DNA from: Pollenia angustigena
Taxonomy: Eukaryota > Arthropoda > Insecta > Diptera > Polleniidae
Assembly (NCBI GenBank): GCA_930367215.1
Contig: OV884059.1
Coordinates: 36,075,882-36,139,881, forward strand
DNA length: 64,000 bases
Direction of reading: 5' to 3'
In this document: piece by piece, positions 21,501-32,860 of the stretch
Layout of the letters: every line of letters starts with the position of its first letter
How positions within the stretch are numbered: position 1 is the stretch's first letter
Program-made: the position numbers and the translations under genes
Notes under the pieces: generated by a model
Told to the model about the DNA's origin: nothing
The model's input: only the letters and a program-made list of their open reading frames with translations
Database searches by the model: none

Positions 21501-23416
21501 CAGGGCTGCCAGATTTGACGAGTTATCGTCATCTTGACGATTTTTTGTTCCGATATTAACAAAGTGACGTTTTGATGATTTTTGCTAAAAAAGTGACGAA
21601 AGCAAAAGCAAAATCAAAAATATTTTATAATTTTGTTGTTACTTTCTATAGAAATTCATCTTGAATTTTTAAATTTCAAACACTTCTATTTTGTGGCGTT
21701 GAAAATTGAAAAAAAAAAAATAATATGAATGTCTGTAGAAAGCAACAACAAATTTATAAAATATTTTTGATTTTGTTTTTGCTTTTAATGAAATTGTTGG
21801 CGTTGCGTTTTACACTTAGTCTTCGAAATAAGATAATTGTAAATATGTTTATATGTTTGTTTGTTAGAAAAAAAGATATCTTTAGAAACAAGGGTACAAT
21901 TTTTATATTTATCCCTATTGTGAAAATTTTCCTCGAAATTGTTTGTCTCTTCCCTAAAAATGTATCGGCAAAAGCAAAATTTCGAGGGAAAGTAATGAAC
22001 CGACTTGGATTATTTTGAAGATTTAATACTTCTTATATACATATCGTTAGCTAAAATGCAAAAGGACGTAACTAACAAAAATATAATTTTACAGGAGAAG
22101 CAAAAAACTTTATTAAATGAAAACTATAAACATGTCAGAAAACATGCGTTAATGGGTCATCCATGGAATTTTTTAAACAGTTTTCAAAGGAAACCATTTC
22201 ATTATATTTTGTTGAAAAAAAAAATGAGTAATTACGTAATTTTTCATTTATAAAATAAACACACTTGTAGTTACGTCCCTTTGTTTTTTGTTAATAAAAG
22301 CGCAATTTTTGATCCCAGAAGTGTAAAATTTTGTGTAGACATGTAGTTCAATGGCATTTATAATAATCAATCAAAAACGCGATTTTGAATTTTTTGTTAG
22401 TTACGTCTTTTTGCATTTTAGCTAACGATATACAAAATATGATTGATATTTGATATTCTTATCTTATATGTACACTTTTGTGCCAAAACCATTATTCCGG
22501 CAAGAAAGAAATTTGTTTGTCTCCCAGTAAAAACTTTTTCAAAATGGATAGCTTCTTTCACTCGTTATTTAGTAGCTTTCTTCCATAAGAACTTCGATAA
22601 CTACTGTTTTCTGGATGTATTTAGATAAAAAAATTACTTACTTTTGAATTTGTTCATTATGGCACAACCCTTGTAAAATTCATTAGTTTTTCAGTAGAAT
22701 TGTATGTAAGATTTTACTGGGTCCTTAACCCGTTTATTTATGAACCGATTTTTTTAATTTTAACTACCAGGTATTCTACTAAGTCTATTTCAGGTAAAAA
22801 AGAAAAAGATTATAGGAATAGGTAAATTAAAGATTTATATCTCAGCCATTTGTAAACCGATATAGTTAAATTTCAATAATATACTATTTCGGACTACATA
22901 CGATATAAATATAAAACAACGTTGTCACTATCAATTCCATAAAAACCCAGAATATTTATAATACTGTTATCAAAGCTGATTTAATTTAAAAATTTTCCAT
23001 TTTGATCTCGGTTTTTGTAAATATGTATATATCTATTTTAAAAAAGGATGTATGTTTATTTTATTAATCTTGGTTTCTTTTTGCTTTTGTAAAAATATTT
23101 ATTTTATTTTTTGTTTAAAATGATGTTTTCTCATGCCTTTGTGTAACTTCTCCAGGGGAAAATAACAATTTTAAATTGTTATCGGATTAAAGAAAATAAA
23201 TAATTTTGTAAAAAATAATCCTCCAGCTTAACAAATTATTAAATACCCATGAACTTTAACTATGTTTTTGTTTGATTATTTTATAATAAAAGTCGAAACA
23301 AATTTGTTTAAAATTGATTTTAAATTGCACGATTCTTAAAACAAAAAAAAACGATCTTTTTTATTTTTTTTCTCAGGAAATTGACGATTATGACACAAAT
23401 TTATCTGGCAACACTG
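21501..23416. mobile_element. hAT element, A family (1916 bp)
   Basis: CAGGGCTGCCAGA start and TCTGGCAACACTG end, nearly the same length as element A at 11259. Flanks AATAAAAA / ATGAAAAC agree at five of eight positions, a degraded duplication. Subterminal TGACGATTTT motifs. It holds a MITE at 22042-22430 and short open frames without domains. Confidence 0.7.
22042..22430. mobile_element. MITE with about 40-bp inverted ends (TATCGTTAGCTAAAATGCA)
   Basis: Perfect to near-perfect inverted ends, including GGACGTAACTAACAAA. Flanked by TACA on both sides (22038-22041, 22431-22434). A solitary end resembling it occurs at about 33300-33318. Superfamily not certain. Confidence 0.72.
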
Positions 23417-23629
23417 ATGAAAACCAAAACAAGAAAAGGCTAAAAAAAATTTAATATAACAAAATATAACAATTGTTTTTTGTTTATTTTCATCATATAA
23501 ACTATGCATTCATCATTTATATTCCTTCTATTTTTTTTATTTATTTTAAAAAAAATAGTATATAAACATATTTTAAATTCAAAATATCTACATTTTGTTT
23601 TTCTCGCCACCAATTTCAAATGTGACTTA

Positions 23630-24158
23630 GGGTGTGTGTGAAACGGTAGCAAGGTTCTATGGTGAAATGAAATTTGTTTGTGGTAGAAAATTTTCATATT
23701 TGTGCTGTGTGAAATTGTAACATTTTTGACAACGTAAAATTTTGACATAAAGAAAAAAACAATTACTAATAGTTTTGTGAAAATTAATAAATTAAACAAA
23801 CGTTTACTAATAATCATTTTAATTCTGTTGGAAATGAGATCGTCCCAACTATTTGATGAATTCGTTCTGATTTATTAACAATTTTTACAAAAAGTGTGGG
23901 CAAAGAAGCTTATACACATTTAAATACTTACATCTTGTATAATCCTTTTTAATTTTTTTTGCCGCTGGTCCTGCTTTCATATTATTTTTTATTTTGCTTA
24001 AACAAATTTGATGAAAAAAAATAATTTTGTGGTTGTCAAAAATTTCTACACTAATGTCAAAATTTATACTAGCCCCCAGGGCTAGTCAAATTTTATTCAC
24101 CTCAATAGTGTCAAAATTTTACTTCCATGAGTACTTTGCTACCGTTTCACACACACCC
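23630..24158. mobile_element. PIF/Harbinger-like element (GGGTGTGTGTGAAACGG ends), copy 1
   Basis: Inverted ends of about 23 bp with TTA on both sides (23627-23629, 24159-24161). It contains the hairpin CTAGCCCCCAGGGCTAG. A second copy with a further insertion is at 60570-61348. Non-coding. Confidence 0.85.
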
Positions 24159-24400
24159 TTATTTTGACAGTTGTTGAAAGAAACTTTTCGCAAAATATAG
24201 TTATAGAAACACTTTTTCTCGCATGCTTCCAATAATTGCTGGCAAATTATTTCTGTCATTTAAATAATTTGCCAATTCTCGCAAAAAAAGGCACAGAAAC
24301 TCTTGTGTGAGAAAAACCATTTTTTGTAATTTTCCTATTTTTAAGCTTGTTAGGCCTGGAGCTTCAATGTAAATAAAACATCAATTTTATTACAGTTTTT

Positions 24401-24440
24401 CCCAACGTTTCGTAGAGTATTTTTCTACTTCTTCAGGGGG
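24401..24440 (-). ncRNA. Hammerhead-ribozyme-like core in Penelope 3' region
   Basis: Minus strand: CCCC, then CUGAAGA (fits CUGANGA), an A, a stem GUAGA...UCUAC, then GAA, the palindrome ACGU as a minimal stem III, U, and GGG that can pair with CCC as stem I. The order of elements is that of a type-I hammerhead, a motif known from Penelope-like elements. Stem I is only about 3 bp, so activity is doubtful. Confidence 0.45.
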
Positions 24441-24626
24441 TGTCTATTTAAATATGTGTAAAAACGTACAGTATTTTTTTAAACCATGTATATAACTTAC
24501 AAATTTTTTTGATTATATTACATTTTTAAATATTTTATTTGTAAAAACAAAAAACAATTAACAATAATAATTTTCAACCACATCTCTTTCTAGTATCACA
24601 GTGAAAAACTTTTTTAAATTTGTTTA

Positions 24627-24916
24627 TCAATTTAAAACAACCCTGTAATTAATGTTGATGTTGTCTGTGTCTTCTTTCAGATTCATCGTCTTATTTATTT
24701 TCTGTTGGATTCGTAAACTTTCAATCGTATATCTCTTTTTTTCAACATTCTCTCTATCCAATATTTTGACGTTTTCAAAATCAGCAGTATGACCATGGTG
24801 TAACATATGTTGTGCTAGTGCTGTTGTTTCTTTGATTTTTGTTATGTCAATGTATATGAGGTCGCATGGTTCGTCATTATTACCTTTACATTGTATTTCG
24901 TATACAACGTTACTTA
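24627..24916 (-). pseudogene. Penelope GIY-YIG endonuclease, copy 2
   Basis: After the MITE the frame reads VVYEIQCKGNNDEPCDLIYI, matching the GIY and YIG positions (second motif degraded: YID for YVG), then HGHTADFENVKILD and RYTIESLRIQQK with the expected Glu. The usual motif Arg/Lys helix is shortened. The stop is at 24627. Upstream linker codons lie at 25172 and higher, on the other side of the MITE. Confidence 0.75.
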
Positions 24917-25163
24917 CACAAAGCATACAGAGATGAAAAAAGTGACGTATGAAAAATGTCCAAATCATTTGCGAGGGCAGCTTTCGAAGAAAGAGAAGGA
25001 AAAAGTTTTTTTGGTAGTGAAGTGGCAATGTGTAAAAACAGGCCGCTACTATCAACACGAACTGCGTAATCAAAACAAAAAATGCAAAAAGGGCAGCTTT
25101 AGAAGAAAGAGACGGCAAAAAACGCAAAATCTTCCGTCTCGTGACGTCTCTGTATGCTCTGTG
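24917..25163. mobile_element. 247-bp hAT MITE (CACARAGCATACAGAGA ends), copy 1
   Basis: 17-bp inverted ends and a perfect 8-bp duplication GTTACTTA (24909-24916, 25164-25171). It splits the linker of Penelope copy 2. Copies 2 and 3 are at 43737 and 40280. Confidence 0.92.
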
Positions 25164-25355
25164 GTTACTTATTTGTTGTTTGTCGATGGGTGTTTTAGTT
25201 CTTGTAAAAATTGTGTTGATCGTTCTATTTGGTTTATAAGCAAAACAAGTGTTTTTTGTCTTTATTGTGTTTCTTATGTTCGCATTATCAATAAGGTGTG
25301 GAACATATGGTACACTGTAAAAAACTTTTGGTGGTTCTTCCGTAATTAAGTTGGT

Positions 25356-25823
25356 TCAGTTATTTTGTTTTAATTGTGTTATTGCACTTTTAATCAGACA
25401 TTTGGTTAAGTTATTGGGAAAACAGTTATTTTTTAAAATTTTACGGATAATTTCAATATTTTTGTCGTGAAATACTTCATCGCTTATATTTAGAACTCTC
25501 TTAATAAAACTTTTTGCTGTATTTATTATTTGATTCATTGGTTGAGTAGTGTAATAATTCATTATCCTGCCTGATGATGTCTCTTTTGTAAACCAGTTAA
25601 ATATTATTGTATCTTCCGCCCTATGTAATTTTGTGTCCAGAAACGCTATTCTCCCTTCATTTTCCATCTCCATTGTAAATTTAATTTTAGAATGATAATC
25701 ATTCAATGTTTTTAGAATAATGTCCTTGTCTTGGGATGAAATTATTGCCAAGAAGTCGTCTACATATTTTGTGATGTATTTGATATTAATGTTGATCTCG
25801 TTAAGTTTTGCCAGTGCTTTCAT
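25356..25823 (-). pseudogene. Penelope reverse transcriptase, C-terminal half
   Basis: Starts within the palm at KYITKYVDDFLAI, so the catalytic YVDD is present but motifs A and B are missing. It continues with GRIAFLDTKLHR, FTKETSSGRIMNYYTTQP and the thumb region up to LIKSAITQLKQNN, where a stop precedes the linker. Same layout as 1623-2429 but only moderate identity. Confidence 0.85.
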
Positions 25824-25825
25824 TT

Positions 25826-25970
25826 CACACTATTTTTGTTGCAATTCACACGTTTCATGCGAAAAGTTTTACGATGTGAAAAATACAGAAACGGGCTACA
25901 GGCAGAAAAAGACAATTTCGGAACAAAAAATCGTCAAAATGACGATAAATCGTCAAATCTGGCAGCCATG
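25826..25970. mobile_element. Solitary end of an A-family hAT
   Basis: Ends AAATCTGGCAGCCATG with subterminal CGTCAAAATGACGATAAATC, the inverse of the start at 21501. The other end is missing; Penelope copy 2 begins at its left side. Confidence 0.6.
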
Positions 25971-26118
25971 GTCGCACCGATCACAAAAACATCTTACTGC
26001 CCGTCTACAACTGACATGATTTGCTGTTATAACTTGAAGTTATAAAAGCATTGTTAAAACATTTGCATTAACAACCGTGTTATAACATGAGAAAACTTCT
26101 AACATGATGAGTCTTTAC

Positions 26119-26343
26119 CAAGGCGAATTCATCCCAGGTAATCTCGGTACTACAACAAGTACAACTCGTAAAAAAACCACAAGTAATTTGTTTTTGTAAA
26201 ATCATTGTACAATGTCAAAAACAGAAATAAAACAAAACAGAAACGAAGATAATAAAAGAGAATAAACAAAATTTTGACATCCAACAGTGATTTTAGCTAA
26301 TATCAGCGGAGCTTTTAAGACCACCTGTAATAAATTCGCCTTG
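26119..26343. mobile_element. hAT-like MITE (CAAGGCGAATTCAT ends), copy 2
   Basis: 225 bp; both ends CAAGGCGAATT/AATTCGCCTTG. Flanks GTCTTTAC and GTCTATAC differ by one base. Confidence 0.8.
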
Positions 26344-26371
26344 GTCTATACCTAACACTAACATCATATTA

Positions 26372-26717
26372 GGCCCAGAACAGACGGTGAAACGCAACTG
26401 CAACGAAACTGCAACTTCTAGTTATTTTCGAGTTTCATTTGAGTTTATGCCATAGACTCCTTTGAGGGACCACACACGACGCGATCATTTTGCGACTGGT
26501 TTGAAATGCATTGGAAATCAGTTGCATTGAAACCGGCGTGCAGGAAACTCGTGTTTGCGTTTCATCTGTTCTCAAAGAAAATCGAAATGATTGTGATAAT
26601 TTCAATACATTCTGGTACAATTTAGGTTGCAGGGTGTGTGGAAAACGATTGAAACTGGTTTCAAAACAGTAATTTCTAAAGGGCTTCGTTGCAGTTGCGT
26701 TTTACAGTTTCTGGGCC
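26372..26717. mobile_element. PIF/Harbinger-like MITE (GGCCCAGAAACTG-type ends)
   Basis: Ends GGCCCAGAACAG and CAGTTTCTGGGCC enclose further inverted matches (CGCAACTGCAACGAA). TTA lies on both sides (26369-26371, 26718-26720). It lies between inverted copies of TCTACAACTGACATG (about 26003 and 26738), so a larger element may surround it. Confidence 0.72.
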
Positions 26718-26819
26718 TTAGTGTTAAAGTTAAGCATTTCATGTCAGTTGTAGACTGCATGTTATTAAAAAACGAAGCTAACAATGATATAAACCGCGTT
26801 ACCATTGGTGCCACTAAAG

Positions 26820-27629
26820 CAGTGTTCCCAGTTTTGGGGATTTATCCCCAAATTGGGGAATATATTTTTTGTAATTGGGGATAAACATTTCGTGAAAATC
26901 CCCAGGGGGTTATTTGGGGAATAGCACTTTTTTCGCTGGGAATTTTTGGCCATAATATATCATTATAAATTCCTTTTTTGCAATAGCAAGACCGATTTGG
27001 TCAAGATGTGGTACAAATTTCAGTCTTTTTTGCGGATTAAAACTTTTTCAAGAACTTGTTGCAATAGTTTTAAATATGCTTTTTGTACCAACAAGCGTTA
27101 CTTCTGTTGAACTAGTCCTTTTTTGTAATGAATACAACCAAAATCAATAATTGCAACAGAATGCAACATAAGTTATTAGAATTAAAAAGAACAAATACAC
27201 ACTTTAAAATAATAAAGCTTGCTGTGACAAATTTATTCAATCATCTCATAAACACTTTTTAAAGAAACAACTTGTAAAACAAAATTGCATTGGCTGATGA
27301 ATCAGAAGATTTTGATTCCCTAGTTTTTGAAATGATAAATATTGACGCATAATTATTTTTCTTTTGCGTTTTTACGTTACCCTTGTTACATAATATACAT
27401 GTGTAGATACGTAGAACTAAAAGAAAAAATATCATTAGTTTTAATATTACACAAATGAATTTATTTAAATAAATCAATGCATATTTTTGCATTGACCTAA
27501 TAGATATTATGTATTTTATTTTTAAGTAAATGTGGGGATTTTGGGGATTAGAAAATAGCTATTTTGGGGATTTTTGGGGATGAATATCGCAAATTGGGTA
27601 TACGGCTTAAAATAAAACTGGGAACCCTG
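26820..27629. mobile_element. 810-bp hAT element (CAGNGTTCCCAGTTTT ends)
   Basis: Inverted ends CAGTGTTCCCAGTTTT / AAAACTGGGAACCCTG; perfect duplication CACTAAAG (26812-26819, 27630-27637). Both ends carry repeated TTGGGGATT motifs. It is the reference copy for the split element at 21111/44182. No transposase. Confidence 0.93.
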
Positions 27630-27768
27630 CACTAAAGTGGCAATTTGCCACTTTTTCGACTGCTTGGATACTATTTGGCCACTTTAACAAAATGCAGCCA
27701 AATGTAGTACTTTTTGTGATTCTTGCCAATTTTTTGATACTTTTTACGTTAGGAAAATATACTTTTTA

Positions 27769-29096
27769 TATCCTTCACCTCAGGTGGAAAAGGGTATATA
27801 TAAGTTTGTCATTACGTTTGTAATTTCTACAATAGTGATCTTAGACCATAAAAAGTATACATATTCTGAGTCCTTATGAGGAGAGAAGTTGATTTAACAA
27901 TGTCCGTTCTTCTGACCGTATGTCCGTCTTACGTTTGATATGTGTTTTCCGAAGACTCCAGACATGATAGCGGCTAGGTTGTTTTACATTTATGTCACAT
28001 ATAGTCCACAATTCTTGCTATTGAAATTCAGCTAGATCGGTCCAACAATTTTAAAAAAATATTTACCAGTTTTCGCTTTTTAAATTTTATTTATAATGAA
28101 GTTTTAAGTATTCCCAGCGGGAAAACTCAGAAGACCTTCTTACTTCAGGCCTTTTTAAAGGCCTGCTTAGAAATTTTTTTGATTTATCTACTATTCTTAC
28201 GTAACTGCAAAAGAATGCCTCCACACTCGCTTCTATGAGAAGCGAGAGAAGAAGGAGTAACATTTTTTGTTTTGTTTTTTTGCACAAGCAAAGGCAAAAG
28301 AATTCAGATCCCTTTACAAAAACAAAGTAACATATGTTGTAAATCATTTTAGTTGAAGTTGAAAAGAGAAAGAGTAAAATTTTTGTTTTGTTTTTTTCGC
28401 CAAAGCGAAAGAACTCAGATCCCGTTATAAAAACAAAGTAACAAAGTAGGTGCATATTAAAATAAAAAATATAAACAATAATGTAAATCATTTTAGTTGA
28501 GTTTTTTTCATTAAGGAAGATAGGTACTTGTGCTTAAAAGTTTTATTTTATTATAAACTTTTATATGCAATCTATTTTACAATACATATTTAGCAAATTT
28601 GATTATTTCAATAAAAAAATAGGTATCACATGTTTTATTAAACTACAATAAGTTTAATAAAATATATAAACATACGTTTGTAAAAAAGGGGTATACATAT
28701 ATAAAAAGTTAAATAACAAGATAACCTTTTTGCTAAGGCCTTTTGACAGTCATTCTCTGGAAAGCCTTCTAAGAGCCATTTATTTGAAGGCCTTTAAGAA
28801 GCTCTGGGGAAGAAAGGAAAGCGGAAGGCCTTCTCCGCAATGACAACGCGTGTAAAAAAGATATGAGTATGGAATGGAGCGAGAAGGCCTTGTTTATCCA
28901 AAAGAAGTGGTACAGAGGCCTTCTGGAAGGCCTCCGTACTCCTTCTTTTTCCCGCTGGGTTGTATGTATGTATGTATGTATGTATGTATGTATGTATGTA
29001 TATGTAAAAATTATTTAGTTGCTCTGTATTCTGCTCGCACAATGGTGAAGGGTTTATAAGATTCGGCACAGCCGAATATAGCACTCTTACTTGTTT
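27769..29096 (+). repeat. Interspersed repeat (Helentron/DINE-like) with microsatellite
   Basis: Begins TATCCTTCACCTCAGGTGG and AAAAGGGTATATATAAG, and ends with the hairpin ATTCGGCACAGCCGAAT and CTTACTTGTTTT. A (TATG)n run at 28963-29003 precedes the end. Such units with a terminal hairpin and internal microsatellite are abundant in flies. Inserted in hAT-X copy 2. Confidence 0.5.
28113..28961. mobile_element. Inverted-repeat element with AAGGCCTT motif clusters
   Basis: Ends CCCAGCGGGAAAA / TTTTTCCCGCTGGG. At least seven AGGCCT motifs lie within 230 bp of the ends. Similar CAGCGGGAAAT plus GGCCT motifs are found inside the hAT at 32861. A roughly 120-bp internal duplication lies at 28260-28500. 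Target duplication not clear. Confidence 0.6.
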
Positions 29097-29228
29097 TCTT
29101 TCTGTTTTATTATAACTCCCAGCCTTAATATAAGTAAAACTGTTTTAATATATGTATGAAATATAATACATATAAAATATGTCATGCGTGGTTAGCTGAA
29201 AATCGGTTGTAAAACTTTCTATTACCTG

Positions 29229-30344
29229 CAGGGTTGTTAGGCTTTTTTCTTCAAAAATCGTCAAAAGTTTTAACAAAATTCGTCAAAATCGTCATGAACA
29301 GTTAACAAAATCGTCAACAAATCGTCAAATATTTAAATTTTACAAATTGGAGACAATTTATTGCATTGAGTGGTTCAAAAATATAAATTTTTAGCAAGAT
29401 ATTCTATTAATGATAAAGAAAGTGATATGGTTAAGTTGTATTATACTTATTTCAGCAAGTGGGTCGAACTATATTTATCATTTGAAAAGAAATACATAAG
29501 AAAAATATATTTTTATAAAAACATAACAAACAATTATTTGTTTCATTTATCCATATTCGCAAAAACATTAATTAAAAAATAAAATCTCATTTGCTATTAA
29601 CTCGAGCTACATATCTTTAAATGATTAATTTTTAGCGATATCACTTATGCAAATTTTTTTTACTGTTGAAAGTGATAAACCAAGGGTTCTGTCTATATCA
29701 ACAGTCTTTTTACCCGGCTTGAAACGTTTTATTACGTCCAATTTTAGTTCCAAACCAGTGCATTTTCTTCACTTTGCACTCATTTTTCTAAACAACTTTT
29801 TATTAAGAACTAACTTCTTACTTTCTAACACTCAACTATATTTAGAATAACTTACCTAACAGAATTAAATAGGAATTCGGCTTTTTACACGCAAATAGAA
29901 AAATTCTTCACATATGATTATGACTTTAGCGAAAAAATGAAATCGAAATCATTAAAACGCAAAGCGTATTTAACCAATTTTTAAAAAGCGGACCAAATAG
30001 GACCGAAGCAAATCGGGGCTCTAGGGTATATTTTTGCCTTTTCGATGGCATTTATTTAATTGTAGAATTCGAATTACTAGTGCTTCTAATGAAAACCACC
30101 TGGTTTGTGATGGGGGAAGAGCCTTTTTTGTTTAATTTCTAATAATTTTTGTATTTCGAAAAATTATTTTACGTTTTGAACTGTTCGCAATATAATTGTT
30201 AATATTTCTTGTAAGTGTTTTATTGATGCCAGAAAATCGTCATAACACTATTACTTTTAGTTTAAAATCGTCAATCGTCATGTTACTGTATTTTCACAAA
30301 AAATTCGTCAATATGAAGAAAAATCGTCACATCTAACAACCCTG
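29229..30344. mobile_element. hAT element (CAGGGTTGTTAG ends), copy 2
   Basis: Same family as 16228-18433 but inverted. Perfect duplication ATTACCTG (29221-29228, 30345-30352). It lacks the two PIF-like insertions of copy 1 but keeps the Tigger HTH fragment. Confidence 0.92.
29630..29783 (-). pseudogene. Tigger transposase N-terminal HTH fragment, sibling
   Basis: Minus strand: MSAK, TGA, RKCTGLELKLDVIKRF, KKTVDIDRTLGLSLSTVKKI. Better preserved than the copy at 17389 (no frameshift), with the same TGA at codon 5. Confidence 0.72.
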
Positions 30345-30492
30345 ATTACCTGTTTTATATATTGGTCGTGAAGCGCAAATCGAACTGTTGTGTACCGAAA
30401 ACTTTTCTAAAATTTGTATAATTGACATTAAAAGTAAAATCTAAGTTTTAACCGAAAGTTGTGTACAGCGTTACCGTTATGCGACTAAAGTC

Positions 30493-31539
30493 GGTGGCAT
30501 GTCATAACGTCCAGTGTCATAACGTCCAGTGTCATAACGTCCATCAAAGAAATGTCATAGCGTCCGCGGACGTTATGACACTTTGCAAAGTGTCATAATG
30601 TCCACAACTTAACTTATAATGAAAAATATTAAAATGTGTAAAATTTGTTTTGAAATATCAAAATAAGTAAGTATAATGCCAAAAATTCTTACAATTAAGA
30701 ATGTAAACAAATTTGGGATCATAGCCGGCCTTCGGCCGGGCGCAAAGATTTTCTTCTTATGGTATAACAAATACCGGCTTCGCTAACTAAAGCTTCTCTG
30801 CACAGCCGGCCTTCGGCCGGGCGCAAGGATTTTCTCCTCTATGGTATAACAAACACCGGCTTCGCTAAGTAAAGCTTCTAAAATCTGCCTTGTTTCCGAA
30901 CGAAAGCCGACTATGCAGAGAAGCTTTAGTTAGCGAAGCCGGTGTTTGTTATACCATAGAGGAGAAAATTCTTGCGCCCGGCCGAAGGCCGGCTGTGCAG
31001 AGAAGCTTTAGTTAGCGAAGCCGGTGTTTGTTATACCATAGAGGAGAAAATCCTCGCGCCCGGCCAAAGGCCGGCTGTGCACAGAAGCTTTAGCTAGCGA
31101 AGCCGGTATTTGTTATAGCATAGAGGAGAAAAACCTTGCGCCCAAAAGTGTTTTCGTTATATATTTAATATATACACCCAGAAAAAAACCGCAAAACAAT
31201 TTTTAAACATTTTTTTACCATATTATGTTTCATTTAACCAAATGATTGTCACCGACAACCATATTATGGTTAAATTAGTTTCTTTAAAAATAGCTTTGTT
31301 GGCTGGGACCATAATGAAACATGTTTTTCTCTGCGTGTATGCAGATCATTTTTTTGTATTTAACTTCTTTAGTAATTTAACTTTTGAAAGTGTCATAATG
31401 TCCATTTGCAAAGTGTCATAGTGTCCATGGACGTTATGACACTTTTGAAAGTGTCATAATGTCCATGGACACTATGACACTTTTTGGAGTGTCATAACGT
31501 CCATGGACACTATGACACTGGACGTTATGACATGCCACC
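30493..31539. mobile_element. 1047-bp inverted-repeat element (GGTGGCATGTCATAACGTCC ends)
   Basis: Perfect inverted ends of about 29 bp. Perfect 8-bp duplication CTAAAGTC (30485-30492, 31540-31547). The ends are made of repeated GTGTCATARYGTCCA units, five or more per side. The centre holds the 82-bp satellite. The GG start is not hAT-like, so the superfamily is open. Confidence 0.85.
30725..31145. repeat. 82-bp satellite, two plus and three minus units
   Basis: Two units read plus (from about 30725 and 30806) and three read minus; the phrase AGAAGCTTTA recurs at 30919, 31001 and 31083, exactly 82 bp apart. The two blocks face each other, so the array can fold back. Same unit as 11764-11990. 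Confidence 0.88.
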
Positions 31540-31547
31540 CTAAAGTC

Positions 31548-32860
31548 GCATTTTTGCCCCTTTTTTAATGCCTTGCCACTTTCTTTGCCCCTTAATTTTA
31601 AATCCCCTTTTGTATCATTTTGTATGTTTTTGTGCCCCTTTTGCCCCTTTTTGAACTTCCAGCTTTTACATGATTGTATGTTTTTACTTTACCGCATAGA
31701 AGTGCATCCGCTAAACGGATTTTTTTTTAAATTAGCATTATAAAACAATAATTGGTCCAATAGACTGAAAGTAGATACCTGGCAGACCATGTTCAACTTA
31801 TTAATAAATACCTATACATAGATGCATATTTTCGAAAACTAGATACTTACATATATAACAACTAAAGAAACAGCATAGCACTGTAATGCATTAATAAAAA
31901 TCAACCACTACTAACTTCTCCTAATAAGAAATATCAGAACTAAATTTGGTCCACCTATCACTCATAATAAAGGCGCTATTGTGCCAAAGCCCTTATTTTG
32001 GGAAAAATAACGTGGTTATAAGTCTATTACTAAGTCAATTAGTAACCGATTTTGTTAAAGGGTAAAATTATATGCAACAGTTCATGCACGTTAACTTGCA
32101 AACAAGACGTGTGTTTTCACTGTGTATATATACATTCGAACATTCGAACATCTCTATAGTGAAGTTCTATAAAATGAAGATTTTTATATAATGAACGAAT
32201 TTCAAAAATTATTATAATTTGATCTCCTTACACATAAAAAAAAAATCATAGGTACAATTACCTAAAAATATGGTATAAAATAACTAAGCGCAAAGGTAGT
32301 ATGGCAGCACAAAAGGTTTTGTAGCCTAGCAGATTATTTTCCAGATTATTTCTTACAAGCAGTTAAACATGTTTTGAGCAAATCTAATTCAAATCTGAAA
32401 ATATTTGTTCGCAAAGATACGTTGAGGGAAATAAAGATAAACACTTCAATGAAATTTTCTTAAATTTTAAATTGTTTTTCTTTTTCTTCCCCCTGCAAAT
32501 AATTCATGTCTTTGTGAACATCTTCAAATGTTTTTTTAAATTATATTTCTTAGTTGTTTTAAATGTCTTATGACAAATAAGACATTGCATGTCATCAAAA
32601 GCAATTTGTAACATAAAATACTTTTCGGCTGACATCATTAATATATCGCAATATTTTCAATTTATGTGTTCACTGACAGCAGTCGCGATGACGATTAAAA
32701 TGTAAAATAAGACACAGAAGTTCTGCAAGTGTAGTTTGTCTCTCCCACTCAACATGCTGATTTCCTTATTGGCTGATTGACGATCAAACAAAAGAGCGTA
32801 AGTATACGTGTGAGTTTAATTTGCTGATATCAGCCACTAATGGGCATCTTTGATTTAGAC
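31548..32860. other. AT-rich, no gene
   Basis: The first 130 bp (CTTTGCCCC repeats) look like a further hAT-X-type start. The stretch 32373-32430 is an inverted copy of 57410-57475, the inner part of the small hAT derivative. Nothing coding is seen. Confidence 0.45.

Larger units (their letters stand above)
24352..25824 (-). mobile_element. Penelope-like retroelement, copy 2 (5' truncated)
   Basis: Different subfamily from copy 1. It has the reverse-transcriptase C-terminal half, a linker split by a hAT MITE, a GIY-YIG domain and a 3' region down to about 24352. The 3' region holds a hammerhead-like core (24401-24440). The 5' cut falls just before motif C, next to a hAT end at 25826-25970. 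Confidence 0.82.
26793..30465 (+). mobile_element. hAT-X copy 2, with three nested insertions
   Basis: Pieces at 26793-26819, 27630-27768, 29097-29228 and 30345-30465 line up with hAT-X copy 1. The gaps are the 810-bp hAT, an interspersed repeat and a second copy of the CAGGGTTGTTAG hAT. This copy supplies empty sites for two insertions in copy 1. Confidence 0.65.

Noticed and set aside
21725..22253. Two plus-strand open frames of 80-97 codons
   Set aside because: They lie across a hAT relic and a MITE border and contain no recognisable domain.
28087..28491. 134-codon minus-strand open frame rich in Phe/Leu/Tyr
   Set aside because: Produced by a 120-bp duplication of T-rich sequence inside a transposon; no domain, no splice signals.
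28963..29003. (TATG)n run as a CRISPR-like or functional array
   Set aside because: A plain microsatellite inside an interspersed repeat; no spacer structure.
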